Positions 15,198-23,157 are shown, numbered from the stretch's first letter. The stretch is 23,592 nucleotides of DNA from Verrucomicrobiota bacterium (GCA_018896395.1 JAHIMN010000134.1:1-23592), one strand, 5' to 3'. Notes: generated by a model from the sequence alone, not told the origin. Program-made: numbers and translations.

Positions 15198-15899
15198 ATG
15201 ACTGTCCAACCAAATCTGACTCCGCCCAAAAGCGCCTTTTTTTTCAACTCATGGAGCGGCGGTAAAGATTCATGTCTTGCGCTGCATCGCGCCTGCATGG
15301 CGGGCGCCAAGCCGGCCTGCCTGTTGACCATGATCGGCGAAGACGGCATACGGTCAAGATCACACGGTTTGCGAAGAGATGTTATCGCCGCGCAGGCGGC
15401 GGCGATGGGCATACCCTTGCTTACCAGATGCGCCACCTGGGCGGGATACGAAGCCGCCTTTATTGATGCGTTGCATGAAATCCGCAAACAAGGTATCACC
15501 GCCGGAGTATTCGGAGACATTGATTTTCCGCCCCATCTTGAATGGGAAGAAAAAGTATGCGCTAAAGCCGATATAATTTCTTACCTGCCGCTGTGGGGAG
15601 GCGCCCGACCGGCGCTGTTGCATGAGTTCATCACGCTTGGCTACAAGGCTTTGATTGTCCGAGTCAACGAGAACAAGCTGAACAGGAAATTCCTCGGGCG
15701 GATAATTGACCGGGACGTGGTCGGTGAGTTCCAGAAAACAGGGGTTGATCCGTGCGGTGAAAATGGCGAGTATCATACTGTTGTTGTTGACGGCCCGATT
15801 TTTTCCAGCCCTCTGTCTGTCGAAGCCGGTTCCAGCCTGAACACGGAATGTTCTGGGTATTGCACGATGGATATCCATGTTCGCATTGGCAAGGAGTAA
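15198..15899 (+). CDS. PP-loop ATPase of the diphthine-ammonia ligase (DPH6/MJ0570) family
   Basis: A 233-residue ATP pyrophosphatase. ATG 15198 follows AAGGA; the frame from 15102 begins inside btuD. The PP-loop SGGKDS is at residues 20-25 (NSWSGGKDSCLALHRA), with the later family motifs GVFGDIDFPPHLEWEEKVC, ALIVRVNENKLNRKFLGR and CGENGEYHTVVVDGPIF. Eukaryotic and archaeal relatives adenylate diphthine and amidate it with ammonia. Bacteria lack diphthamide, so the substrate must differ. Sitting in a riboswitch-controlled B12-uptake operon, it might act on corrinoids, for example an amidation during remodelling or salvage, but nothing in the sequence proves this. Cytoplasmic; no signal peptide. 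Confidence 0.88.
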   Translation: MTVQPNLTPPKSAFFFNSWSGGKDSCLALHRACMAGAKPACLLTMIGEDGIRSRSHGLRRDVIAAQAAAMGIPLLTRCATWAGYEAAFIDALHEIRKQGITAGVFGDIDFPPHLEWEEKVCAKADIISYLPLWGGARPALLHEFITLGYKALIVRVNENKLNRKFLGRIIDRDVVGEFQKTGVDPCGENGEYHTVVVDGPIFSSPLSVEAGSSLNTECSGYCTMDIHVRIGKE

Positions 15900-15906
15900 A
15901 TAAGCG

Positions 15907-16581
15907 ATGATGCACGTTGAAGGTTTTGACGCGGCTTGGTCGGTCATTATAAAGGGCGGCCCGGTGATGTGGCCGCTGTTGATCTGTTCGTTGCTCTCGG
16001 TGACGATCACTATCGAACGCCTGCTCTTCTGGTGGCGCCAGCGCATGAGCGCGCGCCGCGAGGAATTGCTGGATATGCTGTTGCAGCGCACGGAGTGCGG
16101 CGAATTCGATCAGGCCATCCAAATCGCCTGTCGTTATCCGTTCGCCGCAACGCGTATTCTGGCGGCGGGTCTGAAGCACCACGCATACGGCCTGGAAGGC
16201 AGTCTCGAAGTGGCCGCCGGCGATGAAATCGCCCGCATGAAATACGGCCTGACGGCATTGGATACCGTCATTACCTTGGCGCCGCTCCTGGGCATTCTTG
16301 GCACGGTGATGGGGATCATTCACTCCTTCCGCATCCTGGAAGCCGTGGAGATCCAGGATCCGAGCGCGGTAATCAGCGGCCTGGCGGAGGCGCTGATTAC
16401 CACAGCGGTCGGACTTATTATCGCCATGGTGACGCTGGTGCCTTATAATGTGCTGGTCAGTAAAATCCAGCGCGAAGCACGGCGTTTGGAGCAAATCATT
16501 GCCCAGTTCGAAGTGGCTTATAAGAAAGGACTGGAATATGCGGATAACCACCGGCTACGAAAACCGGAAGGCGCGCATTGA
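15907..16581 (+). CDS. exbB: ExbB/TolQ/MotA-type proton channel subunit
   Basis: Inner-membrane subunit that, with ExbD, couples the proton gradient to TonB. The protein is 224 residues. A first transmembrane helix lies at about residues 18-38 (MWPLLICSLLSVTITIERLL). The second and third are in the C-terminal half: LDTVITLAPLLGILGTVMGI and LAEALITTAVGLIIAMVTLV. The GLLGTVMGI and GIAEALxTTAxGL blocks are diagnostic of the family. It starts 7 bases after the PP-loop gene and overlaps exbD by 44 bases, so it is in the btu operon and probably serves BtuB specifically. Confidence 0.93.
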   Translation: MMHVEGFDAAWSVIIKGGPVMWPLLICSLLSVTITIERLLFWWRQRMSARREELLDMLLQRTECGEFDQAIQIACRYPFAATRILAAGLKHHAYGLEGSLEVAAGDEIARMKYGLTALDTVITLAPLLGILGTVMGIIHSFRILEAVEIQDPSAVISGLAEALITTAVGLIIAMVTLVPYNVLVSKIQREARRLEQIIAQFEVAYKKGLEYADNHRLRKPEGAH

Positions 16582-16939
16582 GTTGGTCAATCTGATTGAT
16601 ATCGCCTTCGTCATCCTGGTGTTTTTCATTTACGCGGCGATTTCGATGACCCTCTCGAAAGGCCTGAAAGTGGCCTTGCCGGCGGGAGTGGCCGACGCGG
16701 GCAAGCAGCAACGCAGCATCCGCATAACACTGGCCGATGACAATACCATCCGGCTGGACAAGGAGTTCTGCGATCTGGACACTTGTGTTAAAAAAGTCGC
16801 CGCGGCCTCCCGCAGCGGTTCCTGCGCCGTGTTGATCAGCGGCGACCGCAGCGCCGACCTGGGCGCAGGCATCGAACTGTTGTCGCGGTTGAAGGAAGCC
16901 GGTATAGCCTCGGTGGCCTTCGAGGTAAAAAAGCAGTAA
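16538..16939 (+). CDS. exbD: ExbD/TolR-type protein
   Basis: Partner of ExbB in the TonB energising complex. ATG 16538 with AAAGGA upstream gives 133 residues; the frame from 16448 would be longer but lies in exbB. The N-terminal cytoplasmic stretch leads to a single transmembrane segment, about residues 16-36 (LVNLIDIAFVILVFFIYAAI), carrying the conserved Asp21 that takes part in proton flow. The remaining ~95 residues form the periplasmic domain (SIRITLADDNTIRLDKE ... VLISGDRSADLG). Followed 6 bases later by tonB. Confidence 0.92.
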   Translation: MRITTGYENRKARIELVNLIDIAFVILVFFIYAAISMTLSKGLKVALPAGVADAGKQQRSIRITLADDNTIRLDKEFCDLDTCVKKVAAASRSGSCAVLISGDRSADLGAGIELLSRLKEAGIASVAFEVKKQ

Positions 16940-16945
16940 TTAAAT

Positions 16946-17707
16946 ATGACCCAAGATTCGTATAACAGTTCTGCATACGGATCAAATCTACGCGATTATA
17001 TCGCGGGCCTGTTGCTCGCGTTGCTGTTTCATGTTTGCCTGTTGACAATCATGGCGGGCTTGTGGGGGGGCACCACAACCCAGGCGCGGCCGCTGTTTCA
17101 GTACGGCGAGTCCAGCCTGGCCATGACATTCGTTGTGCCCCCTTCTGCCGGAGCAGTTACAATGCCGCCGCAAGGGGCGCCGCCTGTTGCTGCGCTTTTC
17201 TTTACGGAGCCTGAGGTAGAAGAAAAAGCGCCGGCTTCGGTTGCTATCCCCGATCCACCCGTTCAACCTCCGGAATCCCGGCCTGCGCCGGAACAGCCGG
17301 CGGATGCCGTAGAAGCTTCGTCTGATCTCACGCAGACCGAGTTGGCGGATAATGCTTCTTCGGGCACGTCGCCCACTCAATCGGGAGATGGCGCCGCGCC
17401 GCAATCTGACGCCGATGAATTCAGCAAGGGAATACAAGGGCTGTCCCGGATGTCCGCGGGTGTTCGTCCCGTTTATCCGCTGGGGGCGCGGCACCGCGGC
17501 GAGCAAGGCAACGTTACGGTGCGCGTGCAGGTTGGTGCGGATGGGCGGGTAAAGAGGGCAACCATTGCCATGTCCAGCGGTCATCTTGAACTCGACCAGG
17601 CGGCGCTCAAGGCCTTGCGGCGCGCTTGTTTTGTGCCTGCCCGGAGGAACGGCAAGCCGGTGGCATCCGAGTCTCTGATTATCTTCCGTTTCCAGCTTGT
17701 AAACTGA
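16946..17707 (+). CDS. tonB: TonB energy transducer
   Basis: Spans the periplasm and pulls on the TonB box of the outer-membrane receptor. The protein is 253 residues: a cytoplasmic N-tail, one membrane anchor at about residues 19-38 (with His29, in the position of the functional TonB His), a Pro/Glu/Ala-rich linker (about 45-165, for example EKAPASVAIPDPPVQPPESR) and a C-terminal TonB domain beginning RPVYPLGARHRGEQGNVTVR, with VGADGRVKRATIAMSSGH and ALRRACFVPARRNGKPV. It is the last gene of the B12-uptake operon and ends 2 bases from the convergent aminopeptidase gene, with no terminator hairpin between them. Confidence 0.94.
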   Translation: MTQDSYNSSAYGSNLRDYIAGLLLALLFHVCLLTIMAGLWGGTTTQARPLFQYGESSLAMTFVVPPSAGAVTMPPQGAPPVAALFFTEPEVEEKAPASVAIPDPPVQPPESRPAPEQPADAVEASSDLTQTELADNASSGTSPTQSGDGAAPQSDADEFSKGIQGLSRMSAGVRPVYPLGARHRGEQGNVTVRVQVGADGRVKRATIAMSSGHLELDQAALKALRRACFVPARRNGKPVASESLIIFRFQLVN

Positions 17708-17709
17708 TT

Positions 17710-18834
17710 TCAAACCTGAAATATATCCGCGCAGGACGCCAGTTTCCGGTAACCGCCGCGCGTGACCAGCACGGTATCTTCAATCCGCACGCCGCCATGC
17801 TGGAAATAATACAGCCCCGGCTCCACCGTGACCACATGCCCCGCGCGCAAACGCCCCGGCCGCAGGCTGAGCGACGGCGCTTCATGCACCTCGAGTCCGA
17901 TCCCGTGCCCGGTCGAATGAATGAATCCCTGGGCCTTACCTTCCAGGAGACCCGTCTTGAACCCGTGGCGCGCCAGCGCGGCGACCGCCGCGAGGTGCAC
18001 GCGCCGTCCGCTCACACCGGCGCGAATTTTCGCCAGGGCCGCGGCCTGGGCCGCTTTCACGGCAGCATACATTTTTTTCAACGCCGGTGACGGCGTTCCT
18101 TTCACCACCGTGCGCGTCAAATCTCCCCAGTACCCGTGTTCGAGATGCCGGGGAAAAATATCAATCACGATGCTCTGGTGCGCGCGCAACGGGCCGTGGC
18201 CGATGCCATGCGGGGTTGCCGCCTGTCCGTCGCAAGCTACGATCGTTCCCTCGCCTGTGCAATTGTGATCCACCAACACGCGGTAAATGGCACGCCGCAC
18301 GCGTTCGGAAGTCAGTAACCGACCCCGAACGCGCAAGCGGTTTTTTTTATCCACGCGGGCGCGGGCAATCAGACGGATGGCGGCGCGCATCGCCTGAACC
18401 GCGGCGCGTTGACAAGCCGTGATCCGGCCCACTTCCGCGCGCGTCTTGATCGCCCGCTCGGGGACCAGCGGCCCGTCCGCGACAAACAGGCGCAGGCCGG
18501 CGCGACGGAGTTGATCGGCCGCACGCACGGGAAAATCCGCTGCCACGGTGACGGTACGAATGCCCAATTCCCGTAACAGGCCCACGATCCATCCGCTCAA
18601 CGCGCCGCGCAGAGCGCGTGGAATGCGCAAGGCATCCGGCGAATACACCTGGATATCCGGCGCAACGCGACGCGCCAGTTCACGGTCAAGCAGAGAAACA
18701 ACCAAATATTTTTTTGACGCCTGTTGCACGTACACCACGGGATCCGGTACGGAAAAGCCTACGCGATAGCGAATATCGGGCTTTGTCTGGGGCGACCCCA
18801 TAGCCAAAATCGCACCTGTTAATTGCTTGCCCAT
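17710..18834 (-). CDS. Xaa-Pro aminopeptidase-like M24 metallopeptidase
   Basis: A 374-residue protein with creatinase-like N-domain and pita-bread catalytic domain. The five metal ligands are all visible in order: Asp in IVIDIFPRH, Asp in GYWGDLTRTVV, His in HSTGHGIGLEVHE, Glu in VTVEPGLYY and Glu in VRIEDTVLV. It should remove N-terminal residues preceding proline, in the cytoplasm. ATG at 18834 is used; ATG at 18801 (MGSPQTK), with AGGTG upstream, is an alternative. It runs against the B12-uptake operon and its upstream side faces the candidate replication origin. Other M24 members (prolidase) are possible; methionine aminopeptidase is unlikely because of the N-domain. Confidence 0.9.
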   Translation of the reverse strand: MGKQLTGAILAMGSPQTKPDIRYRVGFSVPDPVVYVQQASKKYLVVSLLDRELARRVAPDIQVYSPDALRIPRALRGALSGWIVGLLRELGIRTVTVAADFPVRAADQLRRAGLRLFVADGPLVPERAIKTRAEVGRITACQRAAVQAMRAAIRLIARARVDKKNRLRVRGRLLTSERVRRAIYRVLVDHNCTGEGTIVACDGQAATPHGIGHGPLRAHQSIVIDIFPRHLEHGYWGDLTRTVVKGTPSPALKKMYAAVKAAQAAALAKIRAGVSGRRVHLAAVAALARHGFKTGLLEGKAQGFIHSTGHGIGLEVHEAPSLSLRPGRLRAGHVVTVEPGLYYFQHGGVRIEDTVLVTRGGYRKLASCADIFQV

Positions 18835-19363
18835 AAAACTGGCCTTGCACCCTTGTATTTACTGGTGTTTGCCGCTGTCCGCGCCTTCTCCAAAAGGCTA
18901 ATCACACCACGTCGTTTGCATGTCCTGCGCGGGGTCCATGCAAATCGTCATTTTGTATATGCTTCATTTGGTGGTTTTTAAATACGTTTATACAATATAC
19001 GGTGGTTTTAAAAAATAAAGCAAAAAACAATTTTTTTTACTTGTTAGATGGACACTGAACGATTAATTTCGAGCCTATAAAGGCTTGAGAGACATGCAAG
19101 AGGGGTTGTTAATAACTTGTTGATAGATTGAAAACAGATCGGCCTGGGTGTTGCGAAGATGGTTGTAAACAGGCCGTGGAATGATATTGCCTCCCGTTGG
19201 TCTCGCCTCGCCTTCATTGCTGTTGTTTTTAATGTTTGTGTATTTTTACTGCCGATTTTTCAAGGAAAAAAACAGCAATCAATAAATAATTAATATTGAT
19301 GCCGGTTACCGTTTGCGTTTAAACTTAGCCTCATTTACGGATTGGCCTATTTTGGAGATTCCC
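18835..19363. other. intergenic region upstream of dnaA, candidate replication origin
   Basis: A 529-base stretch without a gene, between divergent genes. From left to right: an inverted repeat TTTGCATG (18915-18922) / CATGCAAA (18937-18944); direct repeats GGTGGTTTTTA (18970-18980) and GGTGGTTTTAA (19001-19011), 31 bases apart, in strongly AT-rich DNA continuing to about 19040 that could unwind; a small palindrome AGCCT/AGGCT (19072-19085); GTTAATAACTTGTTGATAG near 19107; and CGGCCTG/CAGGCCG (19140-19146/19170-19176). No perfect TTATCCACA DnaA box was found. Origin identity is inferred from position and AT-richness only. Confidence 0.45.
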
Positions 19364-20751
19364 TTGACAACAGTCCATCTTGAAACGACCTGGCCAAAAA
19401 TCTGCCAGGCGCTGAAAGAGCAATTGAACGCGGATGTGTATGCGCGCTGGATCGCGGTAATAATCCCCGGAAGTTGGAAGCGGATACGCTGGTGCTGTCG
19501 GTCAGCAACGACTTCTACCAGTCCTGGCTGGAAGAAAATTACCTGCCGCTGATCAAGGACGCGGCCAGCCGGATTTGCGGTTGCGACTTGAAGGTTATTT
19601 TGGAGGTCCATCCGGAAGCGCTGTCCGCCGCACCGCCGGCCAAAGCGACCATAAAGAACCCGGCCGTTGACCGGCCAGGTTCCGCCAGGGCACTGCGCCC
19701 AGGCGATAAAGTGGGGCCGGGCGCAGGCCCGCTGAATCCAAAATACCTGTTTGCGTCTTTCGTGGTGGGGCCTTCCAACGAGTTTGCCCACGCCACCGCA
19801 CTGGCCGTGGCCCAGGCTCCCGGGAAGGCCTATAACCCGCTCTTCATTTACGGCGGCACGGGGCTCGGTAAAACGCACCTGATGCAGGCCATCGGACATT
19901 ATGTGCACAACCATTCCAAAGCGCACGTTAATTATATTTCCTGCGAAGCGCTGATGAACGAATACATTGACTCGCTTCAGAACCGGCGCGTCAAGTACTT
20001 CCGCGATAAATACCGCAACACCGACTTGCTGTTGATTGACGACATTCATTTTCTGACCAAAACGGCGGCCCTGCAAGAGGAATTTTTTCATACCTTTAAT
20101 GTCTTGTACGACGCCCATAAGCAGATCGTCATGACCAGCGACCGGCCGGTGAATGAAATCTCGCACCTGGAACAGCGGCTGGTCTCGCGTTTTGAGTGGG
20201 GCCTGGTAACGGAGCTGATTCCACCGGACTTCGAGACCCGCATGGCCATTCTGCGTTTTAAACAGCGGTCCCTGAAAATCCAGTTGCCGGAAGACATCAT
20301 CGTTTTCATTGCCACCCATATCCAGTCCAATGTCCGCGTCCTTGAGGGGGCCCTGATCCGGCTGACCTCATACGCTTCGCTGTATCGCAAACCGGTGACG
20401 GCCCAGCTGGCTGAGCACCTTTTGCAAAGCACGCTGGATCAGGAAAAGAAGGAGCCGGTCACTCTCATGGTCATTCAGCGCAACGTGGCGGAATATTTCG
20501 ACATTCGCCTGGCGGACATGACCAGCGCACACCGATCCCAGAGTGTGGCCTTGCCGCGTCAGGTGGCCATGTATTTGTGCCGCACGCTGACGACCTCCTC
20601 GTTTCCGGAAATCGGCATGGCGTTCGGCAAGACGCATGCCACGGTTTTGCATGCCTGCCGCCGCGTCGGTCAGCGAATGGAAAAAGATACTCAATTAAAA
20701 CAGGCCGTCGGCAAACTTGCGAAACAGATTGAATTAAATCCTGTTAAATGA
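19364..20751 (+). CDS. dnaA: chromosomal replication initiator DnaA, with apparent frameshift
   Basis: Opens the origin and loads the helicase. The start is probably TTG 19364, with GGAG (19354-19357) 6 bases upstream, giving domain I sequence TTVHLETTWPKICQALKEQL then NADVYARWIAVIIP. The frame then changes: the normal continuation LEADTLVLSVSNDFYQSWLE is read from 19474 in the -1 frame. One extra C in CCCC (19465-19468) would give WIAVIIPRKLEADTLVLSV, a normal domain I. The rest is intact to 20751: domain II linker, Walker A GGTGLGKTHLMQ, Walker B LLIDDIHFLT, sensor/Arg regions, and domain IV HRSQSVALPRQVAMYLCRTL with FGKTHATVLHACRRV, which replaces the common GGRDHTTV signature. Either a sequencing or assembly error, a real lesion, or an internal TTG start at 19474 giving a 425-residue protein lacking most of domain I. 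Confidence 0.9.
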
Positions 20752-20974
20752 CCGTTGATATATTGCATACAGGTTGATTATAAAACTGATGATAACCCGG
20801 GATTTAATATTTTACATTCATACATAAACAGGATTAACTTTTTTATTAACACACCCACTGACAGTTAAATAATCAGCGTGTATATAACCAATAATTACTT
20901 ATCACCAGATTGAACAGACATAATACGACGAATAGATATATAATTAAGCTAATACTATTAGCAAAGGAGTTATT
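20752..20974. other. AT-rich dnaA-dnaN spacer
   Basis: 223 bases, strikingly AT-rich, without a gene. It contains degenerate DnaA-box-like words only (TTATCACCA and TGTATATAA each differ from the consensus at two positions). It could hold the dnaN promoter and/or an unwinding element. It ends in a good ribosome site for dnaN. Confidence 0.45.
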
Positions 20975-22069
20975 ATGAAATTTGGAATAACCAAGGAATC
21001 TTTTTTAAAAGGTCTGCAACAAGTTCAATCCGTAATCAGCACCCATTCCACACTTCCAATTCTGTTCAATGTTTTGCTGAAAGCGGAAAAACAGAAACTA
21101 TCGCTGGTGGCCACGGACCTGGCGGTGAGCATCCGATGTAACGTGGAAGCCAATATTAAAAAAACCGGCGCCAGCACGTTTCCCGCCCGGCGCCTGCTGA
21201 GTATTATCCGCGAACTACCACAGGAAGAAGTGGAAATCGAGGTTACGGATAGCAATGTAGCTTCCATTCAATGCGGATCCTCGGATTATAAAATATTTGG
21301 CCTGGCGGCGGACGAATTTCCACCGTTACCGACTTTTGATGACAGCCGGTCGGTGACCATCAATCAGGGTACGTTCAAGGAAATGCTAAAAAAAACGGTG
21401 TACGCGGCTTCCATAGATGAAAGCCGGCAAATTTTGAATGGAATTATGCTGGGCATGCGCGAGCAAAAATTGACCATGGTGGCAACGGATGGCCGGCGAC
21501 TGGCATTGGTCGAGCAGGAACTTGAGGTGCCACCAGACGTGCAAAGCGACCTGGTCATTCCCACGAAAACCGTTAATGAACTGATCAAAGTGCTGGGCGA
21601 TGAAGGCACGGTCAAGATTCAAGCGCTTCCCAATATGGTGGCCTTTGATATGGGGGAAGTTCTGATCACATCCAAGCTAATCGAGGGCAGTTATCCTAAC
21701 TTCAAACAGGTTATTCCCAGCCAGTGCGAAGAACATATTGCCATAGATCGCGAAAATCTGCTGGCCGCCGTTCGGCGCGTGGCCCTGCTGACCAGCGAAA
21801 AGAATCCGTCGGTCAAGCTGACCTTTGCCAAGAACCAGGTTCAGATTGTCGTTGTAACTCCGGATGTTGGCGAGGCGCACGAGTCCATTCCAATCAAGTA
21901 CACGGGCAAGTCAATTGCCATGGCCTTCAATCCGGAATTCCTGATGGATCCGCTCCGCAACCTGACCAGTGACGAAGTGGCCATCGAGCTGGTGGATGAA
22001 ATGAGCCCAGCCGTCATCAAGTGCGACATCCCCTTCCTATACGTCCTTATGCCGCTAAGGCTGAATTAA
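20975..22069 (+). CDS. dnaN: DNA polymerase III beta sliding clamp
   Basis: Ring-shaped processivity clamp of the replicative polymerase. The protein is 364 residues, the usual length, made of three clamp domains. Recognisable parts: the N-terminus MKFGITKESFLKGLQQVQSV followed by STHSTLPILFNVLLKA and VATDLAVSIRC; central TVYAASIDESRQILNGIML and VATDGRRLALVE; C-terminal FNPEFLMDPLRNL, followed later by AVIKCDIPFLYVLMPLRLN, whose YVLMPLRL tail is diagnostic. ATG 20975 has AAAGGAG (20963-20969) at ideal spacing. dnaA-dnaN order is the typical origin-region arrangement. Confidence 0.97.
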   Translation: MKFGITKESFLKGLQQVQSVISTHSTLPILFNVLLKAEKQKLSLVATDLAVSIRCNVEANIKKTGASTFPARRLLSIIRELPQEEVEIEVTDSNVASIQCGSSDYKIFGLAADEFPPLPTFDDSRSVTINQGTFKEMLKKTVYAASIDESRQILNGIMLGMREQKLTMVATDGRRLALVEQELEVPPDVQSDLVIPTKTVNELIKVLGDEGTVKIQALPNMVAFDMGEVLITSKLIEGSYPNFKQVIPSQCEEHIAIDRENLLAAVRRVALLTSEKNPSVKLTFAKNQVQIVVVTPDVGEAHESIPIKYTGKSIAMAFNPEFLMDPLRNLTSDEVAIELVDEMSPAVIKCDIPFLYVLMPLRLN

Positions 22070-22112
22070 CCCCATCGTTCTCCATCATGACATCAAATGA
22101 CGTGGGGTTAAT
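22065..22112 (+). terminator. long-loop inverted repeat at the dnaN stop
   Basis: ATTAACCCCA (22065-22074) and TGGGGTTAAT (22103-22112) form a perfect 10-bp stem with a 28-base loop that overlaps the dnaN stop codon. It may end dnaN transcription. The T-run is weak, so confidence is moderate. Confidence 0.45.
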
Positions 22113-22248
22113 ACAAAAGGCGTCTTCCGAGGCGCCGCCCGGTTACGCGGCGATTGACCTGAAGGCGCGCGTGATCACCGCGGCGGACGGCACATCCGCG
22201 CAATACTCCTAATGGGAGAAAGAAGAGAACACGACCCTTTCCCATCTA

Positions 22249-22286
22249 TTCTCCGTGTCTTCGTGACTCCGTGGTGAAAAATCTTT
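22249..22286. repeat. dispersed CCACGGAG/CACGAAGACACGG-type sequence
   Basis: The minus strand reads TTTTTCACCACGGAGTCACG followed by AAGACACGGAG. The word CTCCGTG occurs twice (22251-22257 and 22268-22274). Very similar degenerate sequences are scattered through intergenic DNA of many environmental bacteria; this is recalled, not searched. The rest of 22113-22322 shows no supportable gene. Confidence 0.4.
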
Positions 22287-22322
22287 AATGATTTATCATG
22301 TCAAACCGGGAACGGCACGGGA

Positions 22323-22763
22323 CTACGACGCTGTGCGATCATGTCTGCGAAACGGATCAAGCCGGCGATATTCAGCATGGCAGAACTCGCCGAAGTCCCG
22401 GCGGATGCCGGCGCCGTCGTAGTAAATCGGCTCCAGCTTTACCTCAATCAGCCCGCCGTCTTTTGTGCAGCAGGCCGCTAATATTTCACGAATCTCGGCG
22501 GCCAGGGCTGCCCGGTTGCCTGCCGGCAGAGTGGTCTGCACATCCGCACATGTCTCGAAGCAAACACGCCCCTTCAGCTCGGCCAGTCGCGGAATGGGGA
22601 ACACATTCGGTTGCATCAGGTTGAGCACGTCCACTCCCGCCTCGATCATCATCGGCGCCAGCGGCAGTATCTGCCCGCAGGAATGGAACCACACGTCTAT
22701 TCCGGCCTGATGAATAGCGTCAAATATCTCGCGATAGACCGGCTGGAAAACGGCGGCGAAACT
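22323..22763 (-). pseudogene. uroporphyrinogen decarboxylase-like protein, N-terminally truncated
   Basis: Only the C-terminal ~146 residues of a URO-D/MtaA-type protein remain. The minus frame reads FQPVYREIFDAIHQAGIDVW then FHSCGQILPLAPMMIEAGVD, VLNLMQPNVFPI, GRVCFETCADVQTTLPAG and ends AEYRR plus a short tail. Family members are about 330-380 residues, so more than half is missing. Upstream in the same frame there is a TAG at 22764-22766, and homology stops where a repeat (GCGAAACTCTACT) begins at 22756. There is no start with a ribosome site. Relatives include uroporphyrinogen decarboxylases and corrinoid-protein methyltransferases; the D-V-W-F-H-S-C-G pattern fits the latter uncharacterised group better than HemE. 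Confidence 0.8.
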
Positions 22764-22870
22764 CTACTACGTGAATTGAATCTGGCGCCCTGAAGTAGAG
22801 TCTCGCCGACTCGACACACTTCAGGGCAGCCACGCAGTGTGTTTCGCCTTGCGAAACTCTACTGCGTGGC
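22756..22870. repeat. cluster of hairpins sharing the core GCGARACTCTACT
   Basis: The core GCGAAACTCTACT occurs at 22756-22768 and 22851-22863, and inverted (as GCGAGACTCTACT on the minus strand) at 22794-22806. Two hairpins are built around it: GCCCTGAAGT (22787-22796) / ACTTCAGGGC (22818-22827), and GCCACGCAGT (22829-22838) with inner GTTTCGC (22841-22847) pairing GCGAAAC (22851-22857) and ACTGCGTGGC (22861-22870), a nearly continuous 17-bp stem. The outer arms differ while the core is constant, as in a family of structured repeats. Confidence 0.75.
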
Positions 22871-22885
22871 GGAGAGGGGGGGATT
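22869..22885. repeat. 17-bp direct repeat, upstream copy (tRNA 3'-end sequence)
   Basis: GCGGAGAGGGGGGGATT at 22869-22885 recurs exactly at 23015-23031. On the minus strand it is the 3' acceptor strand and T-stem of a serine-type tRNA. Here the match stops inside the T-loop. It is a candidate second attachment core or relic of an earlier integration. Confidence 0.7.
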
Positions 22886-23014
22886 GCTGCGATCATCTCC
22901 CGATGATCTTGCCCCTGCGGGGGCAGTCGCTATGCTCCTGCCATTACCGCCGCCTACCCTCGGCGTCGGTAAACGAACCCCGGTGCCCGGGGGTTCTCAT
23001 CCCCCGGCAAAAAA

Positions 23015-23055
<41 letters not shown>

Positions 23056-23100
23056 CCTAAATATGCGTTTTTCCTAAGAAATAACCACCAAAAAACATCG

Positions 23101-23129
23101 TTGACACGGGCACACGTTATGACTATTGT
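23101..23129 (+). promoter_or_regulatory. promoter of the integrase gene
   Basis: TTGACA (23101-23106), 17-base spacer, TATTGT (23124-23129), followed by a strong ribosome site AAAAGGAGG (23144-23152) and ATG 23158. Near-consensus spacing and -35. Confidence 0.65.
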
Positions 23130-23157
23130 TATGACTAACCCTAAAAAGGAGGTTGTC

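Noticed and set aside
19455..19480. Programmed -1 frameshifting in dnaA
   Set aside because: No X-XXY-YYZ slippery heptamer in the required frame and no obvious downstream stimulator; an indel in CCCC is simpler.
19306..20319. 337-residue minus-strand frame opposite dnaA
   Set aside because: Antisense shadow of dnaA; the translation has no domain signature.
22087..22212. 41-residue frame after dnaN (MTSNDVGLIQKASSE onward)
   Set aside because: No ribosome site, starts inside the inverted repeat at the dnaN stop and has no recognisable motif; could be a relic but cannot be supported.
22323..22763. Functional hemE (uroporphyrinogen decarboxylase) supplying the tetrapyrrole pathway
   Set aside because: Less than half of the protein remains, with a stop in frame and no start signal.
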